Shown here in pieces: positions 46,554-55,805 of a DNA stretch of 64,000 bases. The stretch's first letter is position 1. Every line of letters begins with the position of its first letter. Both the position numbers and the translations under genes were made by a program. The DNA is from Allobosea sp. Leaf344 (GTDB lineage: Bacteria > Pseudomonadota > Alphaproteobacteria > Rhizobiales > Beijerinckiaceae): positions 865,613 to 929,612 of the forward strand of contig NZ_LMRT01000001.1 in NCBI RefSeq assembly GCF_001426225.1, in the 5' to 3' direction. The notes under the pieces are model-generated. The model saw nothing but the letters and a program-made list of their open reading frames with translations, made no database searches and was not told where the DNA came from.

Positions 46554-49500
46554 ATGTCTGATTTTACCAGCGCGATACTTGGCGATATAGGCATCGTTGG
46601 ATATGCCTGCAATCTTCCAGGATCGAATTCTATCGATGCGCTGTGGGACGTCTTGCTGAAGGAACGCAATGTCGTTTCGCCTCGCCCAATCGGACGCTGG
46701 AGCGTTGAGCGCTTCTTGAGAGCCGGCAAGCCTGTACCGGGGTTTTCCTATTCGTTTGCTGGCGGCTATATTGACGCGCCCTTCGCGTTCGATCCCGCTC
46801 CGTTCGGAATATCTCCACGCGAAGCCCAACAGATGGATCCGCAGCAACGATTGCTGCTCGAGACGACATGGAAGGCGCTAGAGGACGCAGGCGTGCCTCC
46901 CTCCTCGCTGGCTGGACACAATGTCGGCGTCTATGTCGGCGCTTCGCTCGTCGATTACCAGAGCGGTGGCGGGTACGACCCTGCTGTCATCGGCAGCCAC
47001 TTTATGACCGGAAATGCGCTGTCGATCCTGTCGAACCGTATTTCCTACGTATTTGATTTGAAAGGTCCGAGCTTCACGCTCGACTCGGCCTGCTCGTCGT
47101 CGTTCGTCGCACTATCGCAGGCCATGAGGGCGCTTGATCTTGGCGAGATCGACATGGCCGTTGTCGGCGGCGTCAACATGCTGCTGTCGCCAGCGCCGTT
47201 CATCGGCTTCTCACAGGCTCGGATGCTCTCACCGACCGGCCTCTGCCGCCCTTTCTCCGACGAGGCCGATGGCTACGTGCGATCGGAAGGAGCAGTGGTT
47301 CTAATTTTGCAGCGTCTGTCCGATGCGCAGTCGTCTGGCCGGCGCGTTCGCAGCGTCGTGATGGCAGCCGCCATCAACTCGGATGGTCGCACGAACGGGA
47401 TTTCGCTGCCATCGCAGCATGGCCAACAGAGCCTCATTGAAAGTTTGTATGCGGCGGCAGGTGTCCACCCCGAACGTCTAGCCTTCGTCGAGGCGCACGG
47501 AACCGGGACCAAAGTCGGTGATCCCATTGAGGCCTCGGCCATTGGTGCAAGCCTAGGGCAAAATCGCTCAACGCCGCTCCCGATCGGCTCCATCAAATCC
47601 AATATCGGCCATTTGGAAGCCGCATCAGGACTAGCCGGCTTGTTGAAAGCTAGCATGGCGATTGAACATTGCGTCGTGCCAAGGTCCCTGTTCGCCGAGA
47701 CCCCGAACGCTGCAATTGATTTTCCCGGGCTTAATATTGCTCCGATCGTAAGCGCGAGGCTAATCCAACCCCAAAACGACGAGATCTTCGCTGGCGTCTG
47801 CAATTACGGTTTCGGCGGGACCAACGCTCACGTCATCCTAAGGTCCGCGCCCAAGCGATCGGCAAGATGCGTGAGATTGGCGACCGGCTTTGGGCCCGGG
47901 GCGCCAGAAGGGAAGCAGGCTGAAATCCTGCTCGTGTCTGCCGCTACCGCCGAAGCACTGAGCGTACGTAGCCAGCAAATCGCCGCGACGTTGAGTGAGG
48001 GAGTGCCTGCAACCAACATTGCCAGTACGCTCGCGTACCGGCACGAGATTCTTTCACATAGGCTGGCTGTTCCCCTGCCCGATGTGGCAGCGGATAACGA
48101 CGCGACCGTCGCGATCCTGCAGGCTTTCGCGAATGGTGGCCTCGACGCCAGCAAGGCGACCAGCGCAACAGCAGCGTTGATCGACCGCAAGCCCATTTTC
48201 GTCTTCAGCGGCAATGGCGCGCAATATCCGGCGATGGGTGAGGTTGCCTACCAGGCGAGTAGCGCATTCCGTCGCGAGATCGAGGAGATCGACGCTCTCT
48301 ATCGCCCCATAGCTGGATGGTCCATTGCGGAGCAGTTTCGAGACGGTGTGTCACGTGACGTTCTCGACACGACCTCGCGGACCCAACCTTTGCTTTTTGC
48401 CGTCCAATCGGCGCTGGCGGCGGTTCTCAAACGTTATGGTTTTCATCCCAGCGCCGTTCTGGGACATAGTGTGGGTGAAATCGCAGCAGCGGAGTGCTGC
48501 GGCTTTCTCTCTAGAGCCGACGCCCTTCGTGTCGTGCACCTTCGTAGCGAGCATCAGGAGGGGATGCGCGGCAGGGGCCGCATGCTCGTTATAGCGACCA
48601 ATCCCGACAGCACGCAGGACTTGATTGACCGGGCACAAGCAGCTTCGGTTGATATTGCGGCGTATAATAGCTCGCTTTCAACGACCGTATCCGGACCGGC
48701 TGATGAGATCGCAGCTATCGCGGCACTTGCCCGAAGAGAGCGCATTGCCAGCATTACGCTGAAGGTCGAATACCCCTTCCACTCCAGGGCTCTGGATTTC
48801 CTAGAGCAGCGAATTATCGACGATTTCGCCGAGATTCGCGCAACCCCCGCCCATACTCCATTCTTTTCGACTGTGACTGGGAAACGGCTCAGTATCGGGG
48901 AACTCGGAGCGCGCTATTGGTGGGATAATGTTCGCCGTCCGGTCCGCTTCCAGCAGGCCATTGAGGAGGCGCTCGATGGTTATCCTGACGCCGCCTTTGT
49001 CGAGATCACGCCACGTCAGATTTTGCTTGGGCCCATGGCCGATATCCTGCAGCAAAAGCAGGTTCGCAACCCAATCCTGGCAACGCTTTCGTCAACAGAC
49101 AAGCCACAGCAAGATCCGATCCGGACCATAACTGCGCGCTTCGTGGCGCACGGCCTAGCGCACGATCGCCGAGCGGTTTTCGGCGAGCCCCCCGGCAACG
49201 TCGTTGTGCTGCCTGGATATCCCATGCAGCGGGAGGAATTTCACTTAGGTTCGACTTCTGAAGCGATAAACTCGTATGGCCGACTAATCGAAAGCGTGCC
49301 GCTTCATCCGTTGCTCGGCAGCCGCGCGGCGGCGGGGTCGCCCGAATGGCGTTGCCTGCTAGACCCTGTGTTAGTGCCCTACCTCAATGACCACCGTGTC
49401 GATGGCACGATTGTCCTCCCGGCCGCCGCTCTAATCGATATGGCGCTCGCTGTTGGCTCTGAGATCCTCGGCGACGGCCCGATCGAGGTGGACGAATTCG

Positions 49501-52500
49501 ATATCCTCAAGGCTCTGACCTTTGCCGAGGACGAGACTCGTGAACTGTCGACCCGCTATTCCAGCCAGTCCGGCACAGTAGAAATCTGGAGCAGGAGACG
49601 TCTGGCGGGTAACGAATGGCTACTTCATGCGCGAGGAACGGTCAGACGGATTGAGCCATCGGCTGCTCCTCCGAGGGCCATTCCAAGTCCAAGAGATCCG
49701 ATTCTGGACGTTGCTGAAGATATCTACGCCGAGGCTAACCGGGCGGGGCTGGAATATGGCAGTTATTTTCAGGTCGCGGAGTCGAGCGAACGAGACCATA
49801 CCATTTGCCGCAGCGCGCTGAAGGTCCCCTCTGGCGGTTTGGGTGCGTATGATAATCTTCACGTGCTTCACCCAGTCTCACTGGACGGAGCCTTCCATAC
49901 TCTATTCCTGGCACGGCCTCAGCGCGATGGCGAACGCAAGGCGTTTCTTCCGATCCGCTTTAGGCACATTCGGGTTTGGAAGCCGGGGGCGGCGGTCGCG
50001 CAATCGGTCACGGAGCTGAAAGAGGAATCGTCGCGCTTCAAATCAATTTCAGTGTTCTTGCTGGGAGAGGATGGGCAGATCGTCGCGACCATCGACGCCG
50101 CGGTATTCCGTTCCGTTCACCTCATCAAGCCATTCATGGCCGACCGCACATTCCGTGAAGAAGCCATCGTCATTGATACGGTGCCGCTTCCATCGCTATT
50201 GCCCGAAGGGACCGGTTCGCCTGGCGACCTCGCGAGTATCCGCTCGCTGGTTAAAGCGCTTTCAATCTCGCTCGCGCGCGAACTGGCGGCAGAGTTATTG
50301 GCGGCTGAAACGAACCGGACCTTTGAAGCGCTCGCCGAGGAAGGCGCAATTCCCCCTGCTGCGCAGCCGCTCTGGTGGCGGATACAGCAGGTTCTGGAAC
50401 TCGCCGGCGCTGTGGAGAAAGCCGTTGAAGGCAAGCGCCTGTCGCCTACCTTCATGATTCCTTCGCCCCAGGCGATCTTAGGGACGTTAATCCAACGGTT
50501 TCCGCGGGCAAACATGGAGATCCGACTGGCAGCGCAGGCAATGGCGGAGGCGGGCAAATTGCTCCGCTCCGGCACGCTTCCCGCCAAGCAGCCCGATTTC
50601 CCAACCGACCATTGGGGCTTAGTTTGTTTGGCAGACCCCCTTCGAGGCGCTGTCCAACAGGCGATCGCGAAGCTGCTGAAATCGGCTCCATGTAAACTGC
50701 GTATTCTCATTGCAGGCGATTGGAACGCCGCGCTTTCGGCCGCATTGAAGCCGAGCATCGAATCCGGACAGATTTCAGCCACTCTGATCGTGGCGAACCA
50801 GGTGAGAGCCGATGACCAGCGCCATCTGCCCGGTATAGGGACCCTACTGGAATTGCTGGTTCTTGAAAGCGGCAGCACCGGACCGACCACCGATTTTGAC
50901 GCTCTGATAGGTTTCAGCCTGCCGGGATCGCCGGCCGGCCTTGCGTCTCCTGGCCTGCTGGAGCGCTGCGTTGCCATGCTCGGCGATGGCGCGCCTATCC
51001 TGCTTGGTGAGCCGGTCGAAGACGCTTATCTCTCATTCCTGCTTCATGCATCGACGCCAGCCATAGAGCAGATGGCTGGTGAAGCAGCAGGTGGGGGCCA
51101 TGATGCGATCGACCAGCAACTCGCGAAGGCCCGCGTGGTCGACCGGACCGTAGGCCTGACTGAGGACGGTATCCTGCGGCTCTTTGGCGGTCGTGCAGCC
51201 AGAGAAGCCAATCGCAATGCGACGCTTGCGGCAAGCGTCGCGGTGATCGCACATTCTAGCAGTGGCGATCTGATACCTGTCTATGGGCTGAAAGCCGGCG
51301 TCCAGCTTGCGTCCGAGAACTTCGCGGCGTTTGATGCTTGGCTTGGCGCGCTACAGCAGGATACCCCCGCCATACTTATTTTCGCGCCCTATCGGGCGGA
51401 TGTTGCAGCACGCAACCTCACGAGCCATCTGGATGTCCTGACAAACTGGTTGTTAAAGCTCGGAAATCTTGGACAGCCCTGCCGGCTGTTCGTTTTGACC
51501 GAAGGCGCCCGTACAGGGGATGCGGAGAGTGCGCCTGCAAATGCCGCCGTTTTGGGGTTTGTGCGGGTAGCAATCAACGAGTTTCCCGATCTCGATATCC
51601 GAACGATCGACATTGAACGTCCCGCCGCAGCGGCCCGCGTCCAAGATATTCTTGCTACCGGGTCCGCCGAGCGCGAATGGCGGATCACAGCCTCGGGCCT
51701 CACGGTTACCCGTGTCAGGCGCGGAATGATTACGGACTCCGCTCTAACCTCTGACGATCGCTCGGTGCTTCACTTCGCCGACGGAGTCGGGCTAGACGGT
51801 TTCGAATGGCTCAAGAAAACGCGTCCCGCGCCTGACGAAGGCGAGATTGAGGTAGAGGTCGCAGCCGCGGGGCTGAATTATCGCGACGTTTTGGTAGGTC
51901 TTGGCATACTCGACGATGATTTGCTCGGCGCCGGCATGACAAGAGCGGCGCTTGGATTTGAATGCTCGGGCATCGTCGTCCGCGTTGGCCCAGGCGTGAC
52001 CCAGCACCGAGTAGGCGATGCAGTGATGGGGTTTGCTGCCCAAGCATTCTCCTCCCACGTGGTATGCCCCGATTGGCATTTTTTCCCCGTGCCCGAGGGC
52101 ATGAGTCTTGAGGCCGCTGCAACGATCCCCGTTGCCTTCGCCACCGCTTGGTATGCGCTTGTCGAACGGGGCCAAATCCGTGGCGGCGAGGACGTACTCG
52201 TCCATGGCGCCGCAGGCGGGGTGGGGCTTGCTGCGATCCAGATCGCGAAGCTGAAAAAGGCTCGGGTCCTGGGAACGGCGAGCAGCGGCACCCGTCGGAC
52301 GATTGCTCAAGGAGCAGGCGCCGACATGATCTTCGATTCGCGCCAGGAGAGGTTCGCAGCAGACATCAAAGAGCGCTTCCACGGCGTAGATGTCGTGCTG
52401 AACTCGCTTGCCGGCGATGCGATGCTGGCGAGTTTCAAGCTGCTTAAGCCGTTCGGTCGTTTCCTCGAATTGGGTAAGCGCGACTTTTTAGACAACACGC

Positions 52501-53999
52501 AGCTCGCTCTCCGGCCGTTTTTGCACAACATTGCCTATAGCGGAATCGATCTCGACGAGCTGCTGGCCGCCAAACCGCAATTGGCGCGCGAGATGATGGC
52601 CTCGCTTGCTGAACTGTTTACCCGCCAAGCTTTGCTGCCGCTGACTTATCGAACCTTTGAATCGCATGAAGCTGGCGCTGCGTTCAGGAGCATGCAGGCG
52701 TCCGAGCACGTTGGGAAGATAGTGATCCGCCCAGCCAGCTCAGCGCGTGCGGACATTGCGTCCCTGAGCTATGCGGCGCGGGCCGGTCTTTACCTTGTTG
52801 TAGGCGGAACGGCCGGTTTGGGTTTGGCTACCGCCCATTGGCTATCGCGGATGGGTGCGTCGCACATCGCTTTGGTATCGAGGCGCGGGCAGGTCGAGGA
52901 AGCGCTTTCGCCTCTTGTCGCCGAGATGGAGCGCCACGGCGCGCATGTGCTGGTCAGACAGCTCGATGTCACCGATGCGATGGCCGTCCACAGCCTCATC
53001 AGCGAACTCTCGGAAAGCTACGGCCCTGTCCGCGGCGTGGTGCATGCCGCGGTCCATCTCGATGACGGGCTGATCGCCAACCTGACGCCGACACGCCTGC
53101 ATGCGGTTTTGCGGACGAAAGTGGACGGGATCATCAATCTCGATGCAGCGACCGAGGGCCAGCCACTCGACTTTTTTGTAGCGTATTCCTCGGCCACGAC
53201 GATGGTTGGCAGCCCTGGTCAGGCCGCCTATGTCGCCGCCAACGCGTTTCTCGAAGGGTTCATGCGCCGTCGTCGCAAGCTCGGAAAACCGGCTCTAGCC
53301 ATCGGCTGGGGAGCAATTTCCGATGTGGGCATCATCGCACGGGACAAACAACTGGGGCAGCGGCTCCGTCGGACGACGGGCGTTGTCGCTATGCGATCCT
53401 CGGAGGCCTTGGCGCATCTCGGACGGCTCATTAGCCTTGGTGACACCATCGATCCGGTGCAATTCTTGACCAATATCGCTCAGAGCGCTGGCGCAGAGAA
53501 ACTTGCTCTCTTGAAAAGCCCGGCATTTGTCGGGCTTGGCCTCATCAAGCGGGATGGGCAGCAAGGGCCCACAGACGAGGCAGCTTTCGATTTGCGGGGT
53601 AAGAGCGCCAGCGAAGCTGTTGAGATCGTCACCGGGATTTTGCGCCGCGAGGTCAGCGAGATCCTGCGCATGCCGGAAAGCAAAATTGATCTATCCCAAC
53701 CCCTGATCGATATCGGGTTGGATTCGCTGATGGCGCTGGAGCTTCACATGTCGCTCGAGACCGCGCTCGGTGTGCAAATCGCCGTTGTCGGGGCCGGTGA
53801 TCGCAATCTTGCGGCCATGGCTCGCATGATCGTTGACCAGATCAACCATGGCGATAATCAGCCCCCGCAAGAAGCAGCAGACAGCCTTCCTGCGACGGTC
53901 GCAACGCTTGCTGGCATCCATTCGACGGCCGACCTGTCGCCTGAAGAGGCTAGCAAGCTCGAACGAGCCGTGCGCGCCTCGCGTCGAGGAGCATTCTGA
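46554..53999 (+). CDS. Type I iterative polyketide synthase, KS-AT-DH-(psiMT/psiKR)-ER-KR-ACP
   Basis: A 2481-residue single-module synthase with the domain order of highly reducing iterative PKSs. The KS triad is C180 (LDSACSSSF), H315 (EAHGTGT) and H353 (NIGHLEAASG). The AT serine is S639 (GHSVGEIAAAE). DH has H947 (YLNDHRVDGTIVLP) and D1111 (HPVSLDGAFH). The ER NADPH loop is at about 1883 (VHGAAGGVGLAAIQIAK). KR has VGGTAGLGLA at about 2083 and Y2226 (QAAYVAANAF). The ACP serine is S2391 (IGLDSLMAL). The 500 residues between DH and ER contain a C-methyltransferase-like region without a clear SAM motif and a structural KR part. All reducing domains are intact, so a saturated alkyl chain is expected. 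There is no thioesterase, so release must be by the next gene. The ATG at 46554 (MSDFTSAILGDIGIVGY) is preferred. Confidence 0.93.
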   Translation: MSDFTSAILGDIGIVGYACNLPGSNSIDALWDVLLKERNVVSPRPIGRWSVERFLRAGKPVPGFSYSFAGGYIDAPFAFDPAPFGISPREAQQMDPQQRLLLETTWKALEDAGVPPSSLAGHNVGVYVGASLVDYQSGGGYDPAVIGSHFMTGNALSILSNRISYVFDLKGPSFTLDSACSSSFVALSQAMRALDLGEIDMAVVGGVNMLLSPAPFIGFSQARMLSPTGLCRPFSDEADGYVRSEGAVVLILQRLSDAQSSGRRVRSVVMAAAINSDGRTNGISLPSQHGQQSLIESLYAAAGVHPERLAFVEAHGTGTKVGDPIEASAIGASLGQNRSTPLPIGSIKSNIGHLEAASGLAGLLKASMAIEHCVVPRSLFAETPNAAIDFPGLNIAPIVSARLIQPQNDEIFAGVCNYGFGGTNAHVILRSAPKRSARCVRLATGFGPGAPEGKQAEILLVSAATAEALSVRSQQIAATLSEGVPATNIASTLAYRHEILSHRLAVPLPDVAADNDATVAILQAFANGGLDASKATSATAALIDRKPIFVFSGNGAQYPAMGEVAYQASSAFRREIEEIDALYRPIAGWSIAEQFRDGVSRDVLDTTSRTQPLLFAVQSALAAVLKRYGFHPSAVLGHSVGEIAAAECCGFLSRADALRVVHLRSEHQEGMRGRGRMLVIATNPDSTQDLIDRAQAASVDIAAYNSSLSTTVSGPADEIAAIAALARRERIASITLKVEYPFHSRALDFLEQRIIDDFAEIRATPAHTPFFSTVTGKRLSIGELGARYWWDNVRRPVRFQQAIEEALDGYPDAAFVEITPRQILLGPMADILQQKQVRNPILATLSSTDKPQQDPIRTITARFVAHGLAHDRRAVFGEPPGNVVVLPGYPMQREEFHLGSTSEAINSYGRLIESVPLHPLLGSRAAAGSPEWRCLLDPVLVPYLNDHRVDGTIVLPAAALIDMALAVGSEILGDGPIEVDEFDILKALTFAEDETRELSTRYSSQSGTVEIWSRRRLAGNEWLLHARGTVRRIEPSAAPPRAIPSPRDPILDVAEDIYAEANRAGLEYGSYFQVAESSERDHTICRSALKVPSGGLGAYDNLHVLHPVSLDGAFHTLFLARPQRDGERKAFLPIRFRHIRVWKPGAAVAQSVTELKEESSRFKSISVFLLGEDGQIVATIDAAVFRSVHLIKPFMADRTFREEAIVIDTVPLPSLLPEGTGSPGDLASIRSLVKALSISLARELAAELLAAETNRTFEALAEEGAIPPAAQPLWWRIQQVLELAGAVEKAVEGKRLSPTFMIPSPQAILGTLIQRFPRANMEIRLAAQAMAEAGKLLRSGTLPAKQPDFPTDHWGLVCLADPLRGAVQQAIAKLLKSAPCKLRILIAGDWNAALSAALKPSIESGQISATLIVANQVRADDQRHLPGIGTLLELLVLESGSTGPTTDFDALIGFSLPGSPAGLASPGLLERCVAMLGDGAPILLGEPVEDAYLSFLLHASTPAIEQMAGEAAGGGHDAIDQQLAKARVVDRTVGLTEDGILRLFGGRAAREANRNATLAASVAVIAHSSSGDLIPVYGLKAGVQLASENFAAFDAWLGALQQDTPAILIFAPYRADVAARNLTSHLDVLTNWLLKLGNLGQPCRLFVLTEGARTGDAESAPANAAVLGFVRVAINEFPDLDIRTIDIERPAAAARVQDILATGSAEREWRITASGLTVTRVRRGMITDSALTSDDRSVLHFADGVGLDGFEWLKKTRPAPDEGEIEVEVAAAGLNYRDVLVGLGILDDDLLGAGMTRAALGFECSGIVVRVGPGVTQHRVGDAVMGFAAQAFSSHVVCPDWHFFPVPEGMSLEAAATIPVAFATAWYALVERGQIRGGEDVLVHGAAGGVGLAAIQIAKLKKARVLGTASSGTRRTIAQGAGADMIFDSRQERFAADIKERFHGVDVVLNSLAGDAMLASFKLLKPFGRFLELGKRDFLDNTQLALRPFLHNIAYSGIDLDELLAAKPQLAREMMASLAELFTRQALLPLTYRTFESHEAGAAFRSMQASEHVGKIVIRPASSARADIASLSYAARAGLYLVVGGTAGLGLATAHWLSRMGASHIALVSRRGQVEEALSPLVAEMERHGAHVLVRQLDVTDAMAVHSLISELSESYGPVRGVVHAAVHLDDGLIANLTPTRLHAVLRTKVDGIINLDAATEGQPLDFFVAYSSATTMVGSPGQAAYVAANAFLEGFMRRRRKLGKPALAIGWGAISDVGIIARDKQLGQRLRRTTGVVAMRSSEALAHLGRLISLGDTIDPVQFLTNIAQSAGAEKLALLKSPAFVGLGLIKRDGQQGPTDEAAFDLRGKSASEAVEIVTGILRREVSEILRMPESKIDLSQPLIDIGLDSLMALELHMSLETALGVQIAVVGAGDRNLAAMARMIVDQINHGDNQPPQEAADSLPATVATLAGIHSTADLSPEEASKLERAVRASRRGAF

Positions 54000-55357
54000 T
54001 GGCTCACAGCGATTCTGGTCCGCTGTCAGACGATGCCCTCGCCGACCTTATAGAGCAGATGCGGTGGACGCCGGAGGTGGCGACAGCCCCCTCGTCACCG
54101 CAACAGAGGACTGCCGAGCGGCACTACAGCGTAGCGTTCGAAGATCATCCGCTTTACCAGCAAATGAAATTCCAGCGAGGTTTTGCAAGCTTCGCCGGCC
54201 TGCGCAGTCCCTACTATCGACAGCATGACATGAGAGCCGGGGCGCTTTCGGTCATCGAGGGCCGCCCAGTCCTCAATTTTGCTTCCTACGACTATCTCGC
54301 ACTTAACGGTCATCCGGAGATTACCGAAGCCGTCGCTAAGGCTGCGCGTGATCTAGGCACATCGGTTTCCGCAAGCCGGATCAGCGCGGGTGAACGGGGG
54401 ATCCACCGCGATCTCGAGCGCGCGCTCGCCCGAAATTATGAAGCGGCGGATTGTGTGGCTTTTGTCTCGGGTCATGCTGCCGCTGTATCGACACTCGCGA
54501 CCTTGATGGGGCCGAAAGACCTCATCGTCCACGATGCCCTCATTCATAATTGCGTTGTTGTAGGCGCCCAACTTGCCGGAAGCGCGCGGCGGCTATTCCC
54601 CCATAACGATTTAGATGCGCTGGAGGCATTGTTGGCCGCCGATCGCCATCGCTTCGAACGGGTTTTGATCGTAAGCGAAGGTCTTTTCTCCATGGATGGC
54701 GACGGGCCGGACTTACAACGTCTCATCGCGATTAAACAGCGCTTCTCCGCTTGGTTGATGATCGACGACGCCCATGGACTTGGAGTTCTCGGCGCCACAG
54801 GACGCGGCATCTTCGAGCACCAGGCTGTGTCCCCTGGCGAGGTCGACCTTTGGCTAGGCACCTTATCCAAGACACTCGTTAGTTGTGGTGGCTATGTGGC
54901 TGGAAATGCTGCCGCGATCGATTTGCTGAAGCATCAGGCGCCGGGCTTTGTCTATAGCGTCGGCATGCCCGCTACCGCTGTCACCGCCTCGATCGTTGCA
55001 TTAGATATTATGCAGCGAGAGCCCGATCGTGTTGAGCGACTGCAGCGCAAGTCTTTGCGGTTTCAAGCCGGCGCGAATGCGGCTGGGTTCGATACCGGCG
55101 ATAGTTGGGGGCGTGGGATCATACCGATCATCATCGGTGACACCGTCGCAACGCTGAAGCTCGCCGAACGCCTTCTAGAGGCTGGTGTCAACGCATTCCC
55201 TATCTTACCCCCAGGCGTACCGGAGAAGACGGCCAGACTGCGCTTCTTCATCAATGCGGATCATAGCGACGAGCAGATCGATACGGCCATCAGCACGCTC
55301 GCGCATGAAATGGCTGAGCTCGGGGACATTTCACTTAAGACGATTTTGGCGTCATGA
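53999..55357 (+). CDS. Alpha-oxoamine synthase (AONS/serine palmitoyltransferase family)
   Basis: A 452-residue PLP enzyme that condenses an amino acid with an acyl thioester, losing CO2, to give an alpha-amino ketone. The PLP lysine is K291 in LGTLSKTLVSCGGYVAG. The DDAHGLGVLGATGRG motif and SGHAAAVSTLATLMG are intact. About 90 extra N-terminal residues precede the AONS core. Its ATG overlaps the PKS stop (TGATG), giving strict coupling. In fungal fumonisin-type pathways and in bacterial prodiginine-type pathways such enzymes offload chains from a carrier protein, and I infer the same here. A biotin role is unlikely because no other bio gene is near. The amino acid used cannot be read. Confidence 0.9.
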   Translation: MAHSDSGPLSDDALADLIEQMRWTPEVATAPSSPQQRTAERHYSVAFEDHPLYQQMKFQRGFASFAGLRSPYYRQHDMRAGALSVIEGRPVLNFASYDYLALNGHPEITEAVAKAARDLGTSVSASRISAGERGIHRDLERALARNYEAADCVAFVSGHAAAVSTLATLMGPKDLIVHDALIHNCVVVGAQLAGSARRLFPHNDLDALEALLAADRHRFERVLIVSEGLFSMDGDGPDLQRLIAIKQRFSAWLMIDDAHGLGVLGATGRGIFEHQAVSPGEVDLWLGTLSKTLVSCGGYVAGNAAAIDLLKHQAPGFVYSVGMPATAVTASIVALDIMQREPDRVERLQRKSLRFQAGANAAGFDTGDSWGRGIIPIIIGDTVATLKLAERLLEAGVNAFPILPPGVPEKTARLRFFINADHSDEQIDTAISTLAHEMAELGDISLKTILAS

Positions 55358-55505
55358 GCGCGACGGCTGGTCAGCGCTTCGGCGCTCTTTTGCGGCGCGG
55401 AGGCCAGATGGCGCCCGTATTTTCAAACGGATCCGGTTTAAGCCGCCCTTCTCACTGCCAGCGTGTATAAGTGTGTCAGAATTGGACCAGAGAGAGCCAA
55501 ACGCC

Positions 55506-55805
55506 ATGACGCCCGAGGCGCCATCGACCACGGTCGATTTTGTCATTAGCATGCTCAAGCAGGTTATGATGGAGAGCGCGTTTCGCGACGAAGCAGCCAT
55601 CCAAGCCATCAGTTGGGGTCGTCAAACCATTATCGAAGAGACCGGGGTCGACTCGTTTGATTTCGTGGAACTCATCTTTAAAGTGGAAGAGCGTTTTGAC
55701 ATCTCAATCGACTATAATGCCAACAGATCGATCAATGAATTGAAGACAGTAGGCGATCTTGCAGGCGAGATTGATAAGCTCGTGGCCAAGAAACAGCCGA
55801 TATGA
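55506..55805 (+). CDS. Acyl carrier protein (second, KAS partner)
   Basis: A 99-residue acyl carrier protein from the ATG at 55506. The phosphopantetheine serine is S50 in EETGVDSFDFVEL, with the following FELIFKVEERFDISID-like helix (FVELIFKVEERFD). It has an acidic composition and the usual length. Its stop overlaps the start of the FabF-like gene (ATGA). It lies 148 bases after the oxoamine synthase. It probably carries the acyl or malonyl group for the ketosynthase coded next. It is not close to the ACP at 40.0 kb in sequence. Confidence 0.9.
   Translation: MTPEAPSTTVDFVISMLKQVMMESAFRDEAAIQAISWGRQTIIEETGVDSFDFVELIFKVEERFDISIDYNANRSINELKTVGDLAGEIDKLVAKKQPI

Noticed and set aside
53999..55357. 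Calling the oxoamine synthase BioF (biotin synthesis)
   Set aside because: No bioA, bioB, bioC or bioD gene is near, and it is translationally coupled to a PKS, which fits offloading better.
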